DNA of 64,000 nucleotides from Arenibacter sp041392165 (GCA_041392165.1 JAWKMN010000001.1:1116001-1180000), one strand, 5' to 3'; positions 1 to 8,802 are shown, numbered from the stretch's first letter. The notes: a model not told the origin generated them from the sequence alone. Program-made: numbers and translations.

Positions 1-1066
1 AGTTTCCGCTGGAAGACCTTGTTGGGGCAGAGCTTCTATAGGTGCCACTGGAAGACCCTGAAGAAGGGCTGCTTCTGTAGGTGGAGGTTCTTGGAGCAGT
101 GCCTTTATAGGTCCCGCTTGATGTACCACTTCTATATGTTCGATTGCTTCTGGAACTGTAATTGTAATTGGGTACCGTTCTTGTGCTTCTGCTGGTCCGG
201 TATGATCTGTTTCTTTCCAATGCATCTACGCCAACGTTACTGCGTGTGGTGGTGCTCCTATATCGACTGCTGCCTGTTCGGTTTGTAGTGCTTATATTGG
301 ACCTTCCGCTTAGGGCAGTGCTCCTAAGCCTGGTATTAGAGTTGTAAATACCTCTTCTGCCCGTATTGTAGGCATAATTCCTATTGTAGTAATTGTTGTA
401 GAACCTACTGTGGGAATAGTAGTAAGGGTAGTGTCGGTAAGGGGAATAGAAATAAGGGCTGTAATATCCGCCCCATCCGTAGCCTCCCCAGCCCCAGCTG
501 TTCCAGCCATAACCTCCCCAGCCCCAGTTGTTCCAACCATAACCATATCCGTAACGGTTCCATCTCCAGGGGTTGTAATATCCGTAATAACCTCCATGGA
601 AGCCGCCATAAAAACCACCATATCCCCATGCGAAGGGTGAACCCCCCCAACCCCAATCATCATAAATGTTGATGCTCACATTGGTGGCGTTGTCCCCCCA
701 AGCTGCGTAGCCGTTATAATTGTTGTTGTTGGCGTTATAACTTAAATCTTGGTTGTAGTCAAGGCTGTCGGTTTCCATATCGCTATAATAACCATCAACA
801 TCCGTGAATATTTCACTATCCAGAATTTCTCCATATTCATCGGCCTTTTGGCCAAAATAATCCCCATAGGTATTTGGTTTTGGGGCGGACTGTGGCATTC
901 TTGGCCGTTGTTCGGTTGCCCGAACCAGCTCTGTACTACTGGAGTAGATGCCGTCATTATCGTAATAAGAGGCTTGCTGGTAGGACCCGCAAGATGTTAA
1001 TATCGTGGTAAGGAGTACAACAGTTGCCGCTATATGTATTCTTCGGTGGGGTAGAGAATGTATCAT
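1..1066 (-). CDS. Gly/Tyr/Trp-rich lipoprotein, 3' end cut by window edge
   Basis: The frame opens at ATG 1066 on the minus strand and stays open to the left edge (355 codons), so the C-terminus is missing. Residues 1-26 form a lipoprotein signal peptide: basic HRR, a hydrophobic run and lipobox LTSC with Cys26 as the lipidated residue. A mixed acidic part follows to about residue 130. Next comes a low-complexity block of Gly, Tyr, Trp, Asn and Phe (units such as WGWGGYGW), and then a Ser/Thr/Arg/Gly-rich tail with repeated GTYRSS-like units. It is divergent from proS. I recognise no named family; an envelope-associated or aggregating surface role is only a guess from composition. The other open frames in this stretch are by-products of its repetitive codons. 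Confidence 0.8.
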   Translation of the reverse strand, partial: MIHSLPHRRIHIAATVVLLTTILTSCGSYQQASYYDNDGIYSSSTELVRATEQRPRMPQSAPKPNTYGDYFGQKADEYGEILDSEIFTDVDGYYSDMETDSLDYNQDLSYNANNNNYNGYAAWGDNATNVSINIYDDWGWGGSPFAWGYGGFYGGFHGGYYGYYNPWRWNRYGYGYGWNNWGWGGYGWNSWGWGGYGWGGYYSPYFYSPYRHYPYYYSHSRFYNNYYNRNYAYNTGRRGIYNSNTRLRSTALSGRSNISTTNRTGSSRYRSTTTRSNVGVDALERNRSYRTSRSTRTVPNYNYSSRSNRTYRSGTSSGTYKGTAPRTSTYRSSPSSGSSSGTYRSSAPTRSSSGN

Positions 1067-1080
1067 CGCTGTAAATTTAA

Positions 1081-1111
1081 TTGTTGAACATTGTAAAAAT
1101 AGTTAGTTTTG
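1081..1111 (+). promoter_or_regulatory. Bacteroidota-type promoter for proS
   Basis: TAGTTTTG at 1104-1111 matches the -7 box TAnnTTTG. TTG at 1081-1083 or 1084-1086 supplies the -33 element at a spacing of 20 or 17 bases. The proS start lies about 55 bases downstream. Confidence 0.5.
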
Positions 1112-1166
1112 CCGAACTATTTCATATAAATATAAAGTTGCAAGTTTTGTGCCAAACTTAACTGGT

Positions 1167-2642
1167 ATGGGTAAAAATTTAACGAAAAGAGCAGAGGATT
1201 ATTCCAAATGGTATAATGAACTTGTTGTAAAAGCAGATTTAGCTGAAAATTCTGGGGTTAGGGGTTGTATGGTCATTAAACCCTATGGATATGCCATATG
1301 GGAAAAAATGCAGGCCCAATTGGATATGATGTTCAAGGAAACGGGACATGAGAATGCCTATTTTCCATTGTTCATACCTAAGTCCTACTTGAGCAAGGAG
1401 GCCAGTCATGTGGAAGGCTTTGCCAAGGAATGTGCCGTAGTGACGCATTATAGGTTAAAAAATGCCGAGGACGGCAGTGGTATTATTGTAGACCCGGATG
1501 CCAAGCTGGAGGAGGAACTTATTGTTAGGCCTACCTCGGAAACGATTATTTGGGATACGTATAGAAGGTGGATTCAATCTTATCGTGATTTGCCACTGCT
1601 GATCAATCAATGGGCCAATGTGGTGCGTTGGGAAATGAGGACCCGCCTTTTTTTGAGAACTGCGGAATTTTTATGGCAAGAGGGGCATACTGCCCATGCT
1701 ACGGAAAAGGAGGCCATTGCCGAAGCGGAACAGATGATGAACGTGTATGCCCAATTTGTGGAAGATTTTATGGCGGTACCGGTCATAAAAGGAACCAAAA
1801 CCGCCAGTGAACGTTTTGCAGGTGCCTTGGAAACCTACTGTATAGAGGCCTTAATGCAGGATGGAAAAGCCCTTCAGGCCGGTACATCGCATTTTTTGGG
1901 GCAAAATTTTGCAAAGGCTTTTGATGTGAAGTTTGCTAACAAAGAAGGGGTGCAGGAGCATGTATGGGCAACTTCATGGGGGGTTTCCACGCGTTTGATG
2001 GGGGCATTGATCATGACCCATAGTGATGATAACGGATTGGTGCTGCCTCCTAAATTGGCCCCGATACAAGTGGTCATCGTACCGATCTATAAAGGGGAAG
2101 ACCAGTTGGACGCTATCTCGGAAAGGGTAGCCCCTTTGGTAAAAGAATTGCGGTCCAAAGGAATCTCGGTAAAATATGATGATAGGGATACCCAGAAACC
2201 AGGATTTAAGTTCAATGAATACGAGCTGAAAGGGGTGCCCGTTCGTTTGGCTATCGGGCAGAGGGATATGGATAATGGGACCTATGAAGTAGCGCGAAGG
2301 GATACTTTTGAAAAGGAGACGGTAAAGGGTGAAGAGGTAGTGTCGAAAATTGAGTTTTTGTTGGAAGATATTCAGGCCAATATTCATAATAAGGCCCTGG
2401 AATATAGAAAAACACATATCACCGAGGTGAATTCCTATGAGGAATTTAAGGATGTTTTGGAAAATAAGGGAGGGTTCCTATCGGCGCATTGGGACGGTAC
2501 TGCGGAAACCGAGGAATTGGTGAAAGAGCAGACAAAAGCCACCATTCGCTGTATTCCCATAGACGCCAAAGAAGAAGCCGGAGCCTGTATGGTAACGGGA
2601 AAACCTTCCTCTAAAAGAGTACTTTTTGCAAAGGCCTATTAA
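1167..2642 (+). CDS. proS: Prolyl-tRNA synthetase, archaeal/eukaryal type
   Basis: Charges tRNA-Pro with proline in the cytoplasm. The protein is 491 aa, the length of the short (type 3) ProRS without the editing insertion. Class II motifs are clear: RPTSET near residue 121, the motif 2 region FLRTAEFLWQEGHTAH near 162-177, an anticodon-binding domain from about 290 (PIQVVIVPIYK), and the C-terminal domain typical of this type, ending in AKAY. I chose ATG 1167 because MGKNLTKRAEDY is where the family normally begins; an in-frame GTG at 1149 would add six residues. It is followed by tRNA-Glu and rpsT on the same strand. Confidence 0.97.
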   Translation: MGKNLTKRAEDYSKWYNELVVKADLAENSGVRGCMVIKPYGYAIWEKMQAQLDMMFKETGHENAYFPLFIPKSYLSKEASHVEGFAKECAVVTHYRLKNAEDGSGIIVDPDAKLEEELIVRPTSETIIWDTYRRWIQSYRDLPLLINQWANVVRWEMRTRLFLRTAEFLWQEGHTAHATEKEAIAEAEQMMNVYAQFVEDFMAVPVIKGTKTASERFAGALETYCIEALMQDGKALQAGTSHFLGQNFAKAFDVKFANKEGVQEHVWATSWGVSTRLMGALIMTHSDDNGLVLPPKLAPIQVVIVPIYKGEDQLDAISERVAPLVKELRSKGISVKYDDRDTQKPGFKFNEYELKGVPVRLAIGQRDMDNGTYEVARRDTFEKETVKGEEVVSKIEFLLEDIQANIHNKALEYRKTHITEVNSYEEFKDVLENKGGFLSAHWDGTAETEELVKEQTKATIRCIPIDAKEEAGACMVTGKPSSKRVLFAKAY

Positions 2643-2669
2643 AAGATTTTAAAAAAAATAATTTAGGTC

Positions 2670-2699
2670 TTGCGATAGTAAAAAATAATTGTATTTTTG
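2670..2699 (+). promoter_or_regulatory. Promoter for tRNA-Glu (and rpsT)
   Basis: TTG at 2670-2672, a 19-base spacer and TATTTTTG at 2692-2699 match the Bacteroidota -33/-7 promoter. The tRNA begins 24 bases after the -7 box. Confidence 0.6.
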
Positions 2700-2723
2700 C
2701 ATCCGCAATTATGCAATATTAAT

Positions 2724-2795
2724 GGTCCGTTCGTCTAGGGGTTAGGACGCCAGGTTTTCATCCTGGTAACAGGGGTTCGATTCCCCTACGGACTA
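2724..2795 (+). tRNA. tRNA-Glu (anticodon UUC)
   Basis: A 72-base cloverleaf. Acceptor GGTCCGT pairs with ACGGACT (one G-U), the anticodon stem CCAGG/CCTGG encloses loop TTTTCAT with anticodon TTC, and the T arm AGGGG-TTCGATT-CCCCT is perfect. CCA is not encoded in full after the discriminator A. Confidence 0.95.
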
Positions 2796-2849
2796 CACAG
2801 TATGTTTAGGGAAATAATATCCCGATAAAAAAAATTAATTAAATAGAAA

Positions 2850-3101
2850 ATGGCAAATCATAAGTCGGCATTAAAGAGGATTAGAAGGAACGAAGCGGTA
2901 AGATTACGCAATAGGTACCAGCATAAAACGACCCGTAACGCTATCAAGAGATTGCGTACCGAGGAAGACAAGAAAGCTGCTGAAACTTTGTTGCCAAGCG
3001 TAGTAAGTATGATAGATAGGTTGGCCAAACGCAATATTATACATTCTAATAAAGCTGCAAACTTAAAGAGCAAGTTGACCAAGCAGGTAGCTGCGCTATA
3101 A
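2850..3101 (+). CDS. rpsT: 30S ribosomal protein S20
   Basis: Binds 16S rRNA in the body of the small subunit. The 83-aa protein begins MANHKSALKRIRRNE, the family's standard N-terminus. It is strongly basic and helical, with the conserved NKAANLKSKL segment near the C-terminus. It sits 54 bases downstream of tRNA-Glu and is probably cotranscribed with it. A strong intrinsic terminator follows 22 bases after the stop. Confidence 0.97.
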   Translation: MANHKSALKRIRRNEAVRLRNRYQHKTTRNAIKRLRTEEDKKAAETLLPSVVSMIDRLAKRNIIHSNKAANLKSKLTKQVAAL

Positions 3102-3123
3102 GTTTTAATAATTTATATAAAGG

Positions 3124-3153
3124 AACGCCCTTCGCAAGAATGGGCGTTTTTTG
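3124..3153 (+). terminator. Intrinsic terminator after rpsT
   Basis: The 7-bp stem AACGCCC/GGGCGTT has an 11-base loop and is followed directly by a T run (positions 3147-3152). Confidence 0.85.
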
Positions 3154-3320
3154 TTTTGTGATAAATTTTCCCAAGGATATTGGGGGTCAGGATCCATTTG
3201 GGTTAAGATATATCATGAAATTATCAAGAAACCGTAAGGTTTGGGATAAGCTACCAAAAAACCTAGGTAATTCAAGGGAATCATATTATATTCGGAATTC
3301 ATTTTATTAATCCATACTTG

Positions 3321-4763
3321 ATGAAACCGAAAATAATGGGAAAATTGCGCTTAATACAAATACTAGGGCTTATCTTATTTGTAATTCTTGGAAGTTGCAA
3401 GTCGCAACAGAAAAATATAGTTCATAGTCACTCTTTAGGCTCAGGGCACTCATTGACCCATTCCCACAGCCATTATCCGGAACACGATTCCGTAACGGCC
3501 CATAAATTAATGTTTCCGTCCAAAGTTCCTGATAGGGTGATTGCCAATTTAACGGCCGATCCGGCCCATAGTATGGCGGTGAACTGGAGAACGGATCAAC
3601 AAGTGGAAGCTGGATTTGTTGAAATTGCCGTGGCAACCGATGGACCTGAATTTTTACTGAAAGATGTGAGAAGGGTGGAGGCTACAAGTGAAGTTTTTCA
3701 AAACCAGAACAGAAAGGAGCCCCTTGTTAAGGCAGTATATCATTCTGCGGTAGTGAACAATCTACGACCAAAAACTACCTATATATATAGGGTAGGCGAT
3801 GGTAAGGAGGGCGACGATGGTTGGAGCGAATGGTTTCAATATACCACGGCCAGTGACACTTCCGATCCTTTTAGTTTTATTTATTTTGGGGATGCCCAAA
3901 ATAATGTAAAATCCCTTTGGTCCAGGGTAATACGAAATTCTTACCGAAAATTTCCGGAGGTAAGCTTTATGCTTCACGCAGGCGACCTTATAAACGACAG
4001 GGATGCCAATCTGGAATGGGGCGAATGGTTTTACGCAGGAAGTTTTATCCATGCCACGGTGCCAAGCGTAATGACGCCAGGGAATCATGAATACAGGGAT
4101 GGTGTTTTAACTTCTTTATGGAAACCACAATTCACTTTGCCCGAAAATGGACCAATTGAGGAATTAAAAGAAACGTGTTTTACTATTGATTATCATGACA
4201 TGAAATTGATTTCTATCGATAGCGAAGGTTATGATGAAAGTATGGAAGCCCGTAAGGCACAAATAAAATGGTTGGATTCCGTATTGCAATCAAACACTAA
4301 AAAATGGATAGTCATTTTTACGCATTATCCGGTTTATTCTACCAAAGAAGGGCGGGACAATTGGGAGCTGAGGGAAGGTATAAAACCTTTGATAGATAAG
4401 TACGGGGTAGATTTGGTGTTACAAGGGCATGACCATACCTATGCAAGGGGCTTTCCTGAAAATGAGGGCAAAGGTTTAACGGTAGTTGAGGATGCTGGCA
4501 CTGTTTATGCCGTTTCGGTCAGCGGTCCTAAAATGTATGAATCCCAGGATCAGGATTGGATGGTTCGGAGGGGAGAGTTCACCCAATTATTTCAAATTAT
4601 TACGGTTACCGACGATACTATTAAATATGAGGCATTTACTCCCATAGGACGACTTTATGATGCCTTCGATCTTATTAAAAGGGATGGTAAAAAACAGCTT
4701 ATCAACAGAGTACCGGACAGTCCGATCCGATTAAAGAAAGATTTTGTTAAGGAGGATAAATAA
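3321..4763 (+). CDS. Purple-acid-phosphatase-like metallophosphoesterase lipoprotein
   Basis: A 480-aa exported lipoprotein (signal peptide, lipobox LGSC, Cys about 26). An N-terminal fibronectin-like domain of purple acid phosphatases spans about 65-175. The metallophosphatase domain spans about 185-400 and shows the five metal-ligand blocks in order: FGDAQ, HAGDL, GNHE, THYPVYS and GHDHTYAR. It would hydrolyse phosphate esters at the cell surface or in the periplasm. A histidine-rich stretch directly after the lipidated Cys (seven His within about 21 residues) is unusual and could bind metal. ATG 3321 was chosen over TTG 3318. It is monocistronic and convergent with the AraC gene; substrate unknown. 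Confidence 0.88.
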   Translation: MKPKIMGKLRLIQILGLILFVILGSCKSQQKNIVHSHSLGSGHSLTHSHSHYPEHDSVTAHKLMFPSKVPDRVIANLTADPAHSMAVNWRTDQQVEAGFVEIAVATDGPEFLLKDVRRVEATSEVFQNQNRKEPLVKAVYHSAVVNNLRPKTTYIYRVGDGKEGDDGWSEWFQYTTASDTSDPFSFIYFGDAQNNVKSLWSRVIRNSYRKFPEVSFMLHAGDLINDRDANLEWGEWFYAGSFIHATVPSVMTPGNHEYRDGVLTSLWKPQFTLPENGPIEELKETCFTIDYHDMKLISIDSEGYDESMEARKAQIKWLDSVLQSNTKKWIVIFTHYPVYSTKEGRDNWELREGIKPLIDKYGVDLVLQGHDHTYARGFPENEGKGLTVVEDAGTVYAVSVSGPKMYESQDQDWMVRRGEFTQLFQIITVTDDTIKYEAFTPIGRLYDAFDLIKRDGKKQLINRVPDSPIRLKKDFVKEDK

Positions 4764-4880
4764 AATATTCCCTACATTGTTACGCTTCCCAAAGGGATGT
4801 TCATGGACGTTTGGTCTAGAGTATCCCGATGGCTAGGGAGTACCTTTTTATAAGAGTGGGCAGTAGCAGTTGGCAGGGAA

Positions 4881-4943
4881 AAAGTTCAATGTTCAAAGTT
4901 ATAAAGTTCAATGATCCAAACCTTAAACTTTAAACCTTGAACC
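4881..4943. repeat. Imperfect inverted repeat between convergent genes
   Basis: The left half, built on AGTTCAATGTTCAAAGTT (4881-4903), is nearly the reverse complement of the right half, built on CCTTAAACTTTAAACCTT (4921-4943). It can fold into a hairpin of about 22 bp and lies between the ends of two convergent genes. A bidirectional terminator or a dispersed palindromic element are both possible. Confidence 0.5.
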
Positions 4944-4980
4944 TCATAAATCTCCAGTATCCCATTACCCTCTACCAACA

Positions 4981-5847
4981 TCAGCGTTGTCTGCGGTAAT
5001 CTGTAGGGGTAACGCCCTTAATTTCCTTGAATTTCCTGTTGAAGTTAGCCAGGGCTCCAAACCCACATTGCTCGGATATCATGGAAATGGAAAGGTCAGG
5101 ATGGTTATGGATAAGTTTGCAGGCATTTTCAATTCGAATTTCGATCAAAAATTGAAAAAATGTTTTGTTGGTCCGCTTTTTAAAATAGCGGCAAAAGGAA
5201 TTCTTGTTCATATGGGCCTTATCGGCAACCTCTTCCAACGTAATGGGTCTGTCATATCTTTCAATGGCATATTTGAAAACATCGTTCATGCGTTTTCCCT
5301 CGTCGTCGGTGTATTTTTTATCATATACAAAGGAAGATAGGGGGGAAGTCTTTGCGATACTGATCATGCTTATTATTTTAAGAAGTGCAGCTACCCTTTC
5401 TATCTTATTTTGATGGTCCAGTTTGTAGAAGTGTTTTGCGATTTTCCGTTTTTTGGAAAGTACTTTCAATCCGTATTCCGAGCCTTTAAAGAATACCTTG
5501 GTTTCTGACATATCCGTTAGCTCGAAAAAAGATTTTCCAAATGCGTCTTTTTTGAAAAATAAGGAGCGCATGATAGATTCGTCACTTTTTTTGGAATCAC
5601 TTTTAAAGACATGGGGAACGTATTCTCCAATGACCAATATATCGTTTTCCTTGTATTCGTTTATGGTGTCCGCTACAATTAAGGATCCAGAGCCTTTTAT
5701 CACGAGGCTTATTTGTATTTCTTGATGTTGGTGAAGTTGGTCGTAAAAAATCCTTTCACGATCTTTTTGGTAAATGAGTGCCTCGTCTTTTGGCTTAGGT
5801 ATTTTAAAGGGCAGTACTTTCAAGACTTTTTTATTAATAATATTCAA
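4981..5847 (-). CDS. AraC family transcriptional regulator
   Basis: A 288-aa protein with an N-terminal cupin-like sensor (about 25-100; QEIQISLVIKGSGSL and the proline-histidine pair at EYVPHVF). The C-terminal double helix-turn-helix of AraC proteins (about 185-288) includes ITLEEVADKAHMNKNSFCRYFKK, the typical LSISMISEQCGFG second helix and the ending GVTPTDYRRQR. It probably senses a small, possibly sugar-like, ligand. Its target is unknown; it is divergent from the Crp/Fnr gene and convergent with the phosphatase gene. Confidence 0.92.
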   Translation of the reverse strand: MNIINKKVLKVLPFKIPKPKDEALIYQKDRERIFYDQLHQHQEIQISLVIKGSGSLIVADTINEYKENDILVIGEYVPHVFKSDSKKSDESIMRSLFFKKDAFGKSFFELTDMSETKVFFKGSEYGLKVLSKKRKIAKHFYKLDHQNKIERVAALLKIISMISIAKTSPLSSFVYDKKYTDDEGKRMNDVFKYAIERYDRPITLEEVADKAHMNKNSFCRYFKKRTNKTFFQFLIEIRIENACKLIHNHPDLSISMISEQCGFGALANFNRKFKEIKGVTPTDYRRQR

Positions 5848-6038
5848 AAATATAAAATCACTTAGGTTTTTGGGGTAATATAGTGTAAGAATGTGCTCTT
5901 ATGAAGGAATTATTGTATTATTAAATCTTGGGTGGAAAAGGTCATTTTCGTCGTTCCCAAAAATATAACCTGGGAAAATTCATTGCATCAAAACATCCAT
6001 TTTGTTTAAATTAGCCTGTAATTATTTGGTCATATAAA

Positions 6039-6611
6039 ATGAAAGACGAACTCCTCCAACAAGTTTATAATCACCCCCTCATTGAACTTCATGAACTCAC
6101 CAACCTTATAAATGCGCACAAAAAAGTGAGCTTTAAAAAAGGGGATTTTATATTAAAACAGGGTGATATTGCCGATGGTTATATGATACTTGAAAGCGGT
6201 TTGATGCGTTCGTTTGCCTTTGATTATAAAGGAAATGACATTACCACCGATTTTTTCTGCAATTATGATATTGCCATAGAAGCGCTATCGTTATTCCAAA
6301 GAATTCCAACCACGGAAAACATTCAGGCACTGACCGATTGTGACTGCTGGAAATTGGATTTTGAGGTGTTTCAGGAATTGTATCATTCCATTCCCGGATT
6401 TTCTGAATGGGGACGACTTTGGATGACCAACAGTTTGTTTCAGTTCAAACAACGCTCGGTAGAGATGGTTACTATTTCTGCCAAGGAACGCTACCTGCAG
6501 CTCATTAAAGAAAAGCCTCAGGTTGTTTTACAATCGCCCCTAAAAAATATTGCCAGTTATTTGGGTATTACGGATACCTCTTTCAGTAGGATACGGAAAG
6601 AAATTTCTTGA
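6039..6611 (+). CDS. Crp/Fnr family transcriptional regulator
   Basis: 190 aa. The cyclic-nucleotide-binding fold spans about 20-115 (KKGDFILKQGDIADGYMILESG). The short C-terminal Crp-type HTH (about 145-190) contains LKNIASYLGITDTSFSRIRKE. This compact form is common in Bacteroidota, where the effector is usually unknown. No [4Fe-4S] cysteine set of Fnr is present. A small VOC gene follows 88 bases downstream on the same strand and may be a target. Confidence 0.92.
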   Translation: MKDELLQQVYNHPLIELHELTNLINAHKKVSFKKGDFILKQGDIADGYMILESGLMRSFAFDYKGNDITTDFFCNYDIAIEALSLFQRIPTTENIQALTDCDCWKLDFEVFQELYHSIPGFSEWGRLWMTNSLFQFKQRSVEMVTISAKERYLQLIKEKPQVVLQSPLKNIASYLGITDTSFSRIRKEIS

Positions 6612-6699
6612 TAAACCAATTCTTGTCATAGGACAAGTTCTGTTTTTAAGTGTCTGATTACATTTGTTATACCTCAATAATTGTTTAATACAAAAAGGT

Positions 6700-7086
6700 A
6701 TGAATAGGAATATTATCTGCTGGTTTGAAATTTATGTGGACCATATGGGAAGGGCAAAAAGGTTCTACACGGACGTTTTAGGGACGGAATTTCACGATTC
6801 ACCAACAGCTTTTGGTGACGATTTTAAGATGTCTTTCTTTTCTTCGTCCAAAAATCAAGGTGTCAGCGGTGCATTGATCCAGATGAAAGGGGCCAGAAGT
6901 GGCAATAACAGCAATACGTCAACCATTGTTTATTTTCCTTGTAAGGACTGTAGTGTTGAAGAAAGTAGAGTGGAAAAAGCGGGCGGAAAAATTGTTAAGC
7001 CAAAAATGTCCATTGGGGAGCATGGCTTTATAAGCCTGTGTATAGATAGCGAATGTAACACCTTTGGGCTATACTCTATGGAATGA
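6700..7086 (+). CDS. VOC family (glyoxalase-like) protein
   Basis: 128 aa with the vicinal-oxygen-chelate pattern: ICWFEIYVDHMGRAKRFYTDVLG at the N-terminus, and the second half with VEKAGGKIVKPKMSIGEHGF and the ending TFGLYSME. It resembles the VOC protein at 17300-17668 in both halves. The start ATG 6700 is preceded by AAAAAGG; the longer frame from TTG 6664 adds residues unlike the family. The metal site is not obvious and the substrate is unknown; small-molecule modification or resistance is the usual role. Confidence 0.85.
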   Translation: MNRNIICWFEIYVDHMGRAKRFYTDVLGTEFHDSPTAFGDDFKMSFFSSSKNQGVSGALIQMKGARSGNNSNTSTIVYFPCKDCSVEESRVEKAGGKIVKPKMSIGEHGFISLCIDSECNTFGLYSME

Positions 7087-7095
7087 TCAAGTTTT

Positions 7096-7210
7096 ATGAA
7101 GATCTTCAAATATATCCTTTGCCTATTGTTCGGTTTGGTGTTCATCAATGCCTGATTGGATAAATTTTCCACTATATACCAATGTCTCCTATGGAACCGG
7201 AGCTGCTTAA
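7096..7210 (+). pseudogene. Decayed DoxX-like membrane protein fragment
   Basis: A frame from ATG 7096 reads MKIFKYILCLLFGLVFINA and then hits TGA where a Gly would be expected. Restoring Gly gives GLDKF, and after a one-base frame change HYIPMSPMEPELLK follows, which resembles the first helix and following loop of DoxX-like proteins. More stops come after. The stretch to 7437 holds no intact gene, only a second short open remnant (about 7275-7430) that I do not recognise. Confidence 0.5.
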
Positions 7211-7437
7211 AGTAATTTAGAAACAGTTGTTGATGTAAAATTTCATGGGTAGCCAGACAAGAGAACCTCAGTGAAAGTTGCGGAAGGCAGTAAAGGGGTA
7301 AATTATAAAAATATTAAATGGTTTGCGGGAAACACCCAAGGTTGGGTCAATTTTTACGCCTGCCGGAAGGCTTTTCCGAGTATAATATCCATCTTAGAAA
7401 AGGGGCGTTTGAATTTTTAAAACAAATAAAAGTAGTT

Positions 7438-7833
7438 ATGAACACGGAAATTGAAAAATACATCAGCAACTTAGAGGACAAGGCCGACAGGGATATTTGC
7501 TTTGAATTACAAGATCTTATAGATACAAATCTGGTTTTTACCGAAAGTAAAATTTGGCATGCACATCCGGTTTGGTTCATTAATGGCAACCCCATTGTTG
7601 GTTTTAGCAAATTGAAACATCAGGTGCGATTGATGTTCTGGAGCGGACAATCATTTGATGAGGAAAAGTTGAATCTGAAAGGTGAAAAGTTTAAAGATGC
7701 TGCCATTGGTTATACCGATGTGGAACAAGTAATTGCCGAAGAACTAAAACGCTGGCTCAAAAACGCGGAAAGCATTCAGTGGGATTATAAAAATATTGTA
7801 AAGCGCAAAGGACAATTAGAACGTTTAATGTAA
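7438..7833 (+). CDS. DUF1801 family protein
   Basis: 131 aa. It matches the DUF1801 pattern of a small alpha/beta protein: ISNLEDKADRDICFELQDLI at the N-terminus, a central KIWHAHPVWFINGNPIVGFSKLKHQVRLMFWSG, and a C-terminal region with DVEQVIAEELKRWLKNA. Start ATG 7438 is preferred: the frame is open upstream to 7318, but that part lacks family similarity and overlaps gene debris. It is the first of three close genes (12 and 1 base gaps) with two SRPBCC proteins. The biochemical function of the family is unknown to me. Confidence 0.85.
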   Translation: MNTEIEKYISNLEDKADRDICFELQDLIDTNLVFTESKIWHAHPVWFINGNPIVGFSKLKHQVRLMFWSGQSFDEEKLNLKGEKFKDAAIGYTDVEQVIAEELKRWLKNAESIQWDYKNIVKRKGQLERLM

Positions 7834-7845
7834 AAAGGAATAATT

Positions 7846-8268
7846 ATGAACACTAAAATTATAACTATTGATTGTGTTGTAAAGGGTTCTATACAGAATG
7901 TATGGAATGCTTATACAGAACCTCAACATATTGTTAATTGGAACTTTGCCTCCGAGGATTGGCATTGTCCGAGGGCAGAAAACAATTTGGAGGTCGGTGG
8001 TACGTATCTTGCCCGAATGGAGGCAAAGGACGGTAGTTTTGGCTTCGATTTCCAGGCGGTTTATGACGAGGTTGTTCCGGAGCGGAAAATAATTTATACT
8101 ATAGAAGACGGTAGAAAAGTAACCACACTTTTTGAGCCTATACATGATACCGTGAAGATTACCACAATTTTTGAAGCCGAAAACCAAAACCCATTGGATA
8201 TGCAAAAAGCCGGTTGGCAATCCATATTGAACAATTTTAAAAAATATACTGAACGAATTTCGAAATAA
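7846..8268 (+). CDS. SRPBCC (AHSA1-like) domain protein
   Basis: 140 aa. The START-like hydrophobic-ligand fold appears as in AHSA1 proteins: VKGSIQNVWNAYTEPQHIVNWNFASEDWHCP, then GGTYLARMEAKDGSFGFDF and the C-terminal helix MQKAGWQSILNNFKKY. Such proteins bind or modify small hydrophobic molecules; the ligand is unknown. It lies 12 bases after the DUF1801 gene and one base before another SRPBCC gene, so the three are probably one transcript. Confidence 0.88.
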   Translation: MNTKIITIDCVVKGSIQNVWNAYTEPQHIVNWNFASEDWHCPRAENNLEVGGTYLARMEAKDGSFGFDFQAVYDEVVPERKIIYTIEDGRKVTTLFEPIHDTVKITTIFEAENQNPLDMQKAGWQSILNNFKKYTERISK

Positions 8269-8269
8269 A

Positions 8270-8728
8270 ATGAAAACAAAAACATATAAGATTAGCATCA
8301 GTGTACCAGCAAGTAAAGCGTATAATCTGATGCTTGGTCTTGATAACAAAAAAACCTACGAGGATTGGACCGCTTTGTTCAATCCAACTTCGACCTATGA
8401 AGGCAGTTGGGACAAAGGCTCAAAAATGATGTTTGTTGGAACTGATGAGCAGGGCAAGAAAGGCGGCATGATTGCGGTAATTGCAGAAAACATTCCCAAT
8501 AAATTCATATCCATTAAGCACTACGGTATTTTAGAAAATGGTCTGGAAATTCTTGATGGCCCAAAAGTAGAGGGCTGGACCGGATCCTTGGAAAACTATA
8601 CCTTTTCTGAAACCAATGGCGTTACGGCTATCACTGTTGAGGTTGATGCCAATGAAGAATACATTAACTATTTTGATGAAGCTTGGCCAAAAGCTTTGAA
8701 TAAATTGAAAGAATTATCAGAATTATAA
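8270..8728 (+). CDS. SRPBCC domain protein
   Basis: 152 aa. A second START-like protein: ISISVPASKAYNLMLGLDNKKTYEDWTALFNPTSTYEGSWDKG, a central beta region with FISIKHYG, and a final helix YFDEAWPKALNKLKELSEL. It shares the fold but little sequence with its upstream neighbour, from which it is separated by one base (TAA-A-ATG). Function unknown. Confidence 0.85.
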   Translation: MKTKTYKISISVPASKAYNLMLGLDNKKTYEDWTALFNPTSTYEGSWDKGSKMMFVGTDEQGKKGGMIAVIAENIPNKFISIKHYGILENGLEILDGPKVEGWTGSLENYTFSETNGVTAITVEVDANEEYINYFDEAWPKALNKLKELSEL

Positions 8729-8802
8729 ACTACGGACCATAATATAAATTAGTATGAAACTGCTCAAAAAAAATCTTGAAGCGAAGGTATGAGATGAAAC
8801 TC

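Noticed and set aside
310..663. 117-codon minus-strand frame rich in Thr, Gly and Ile
   Set aside because: It is an out-of-frame reading of the repetitive Gly/Tyr/Trp codons of the lipoprotein gene at 1-1066, which has a proper signal peptide.
1149..1166. GTG 1149 as the proS start
   Set aside because: It adds six residues not typical of the family; ATG 1167 gives the standard N-terminus.
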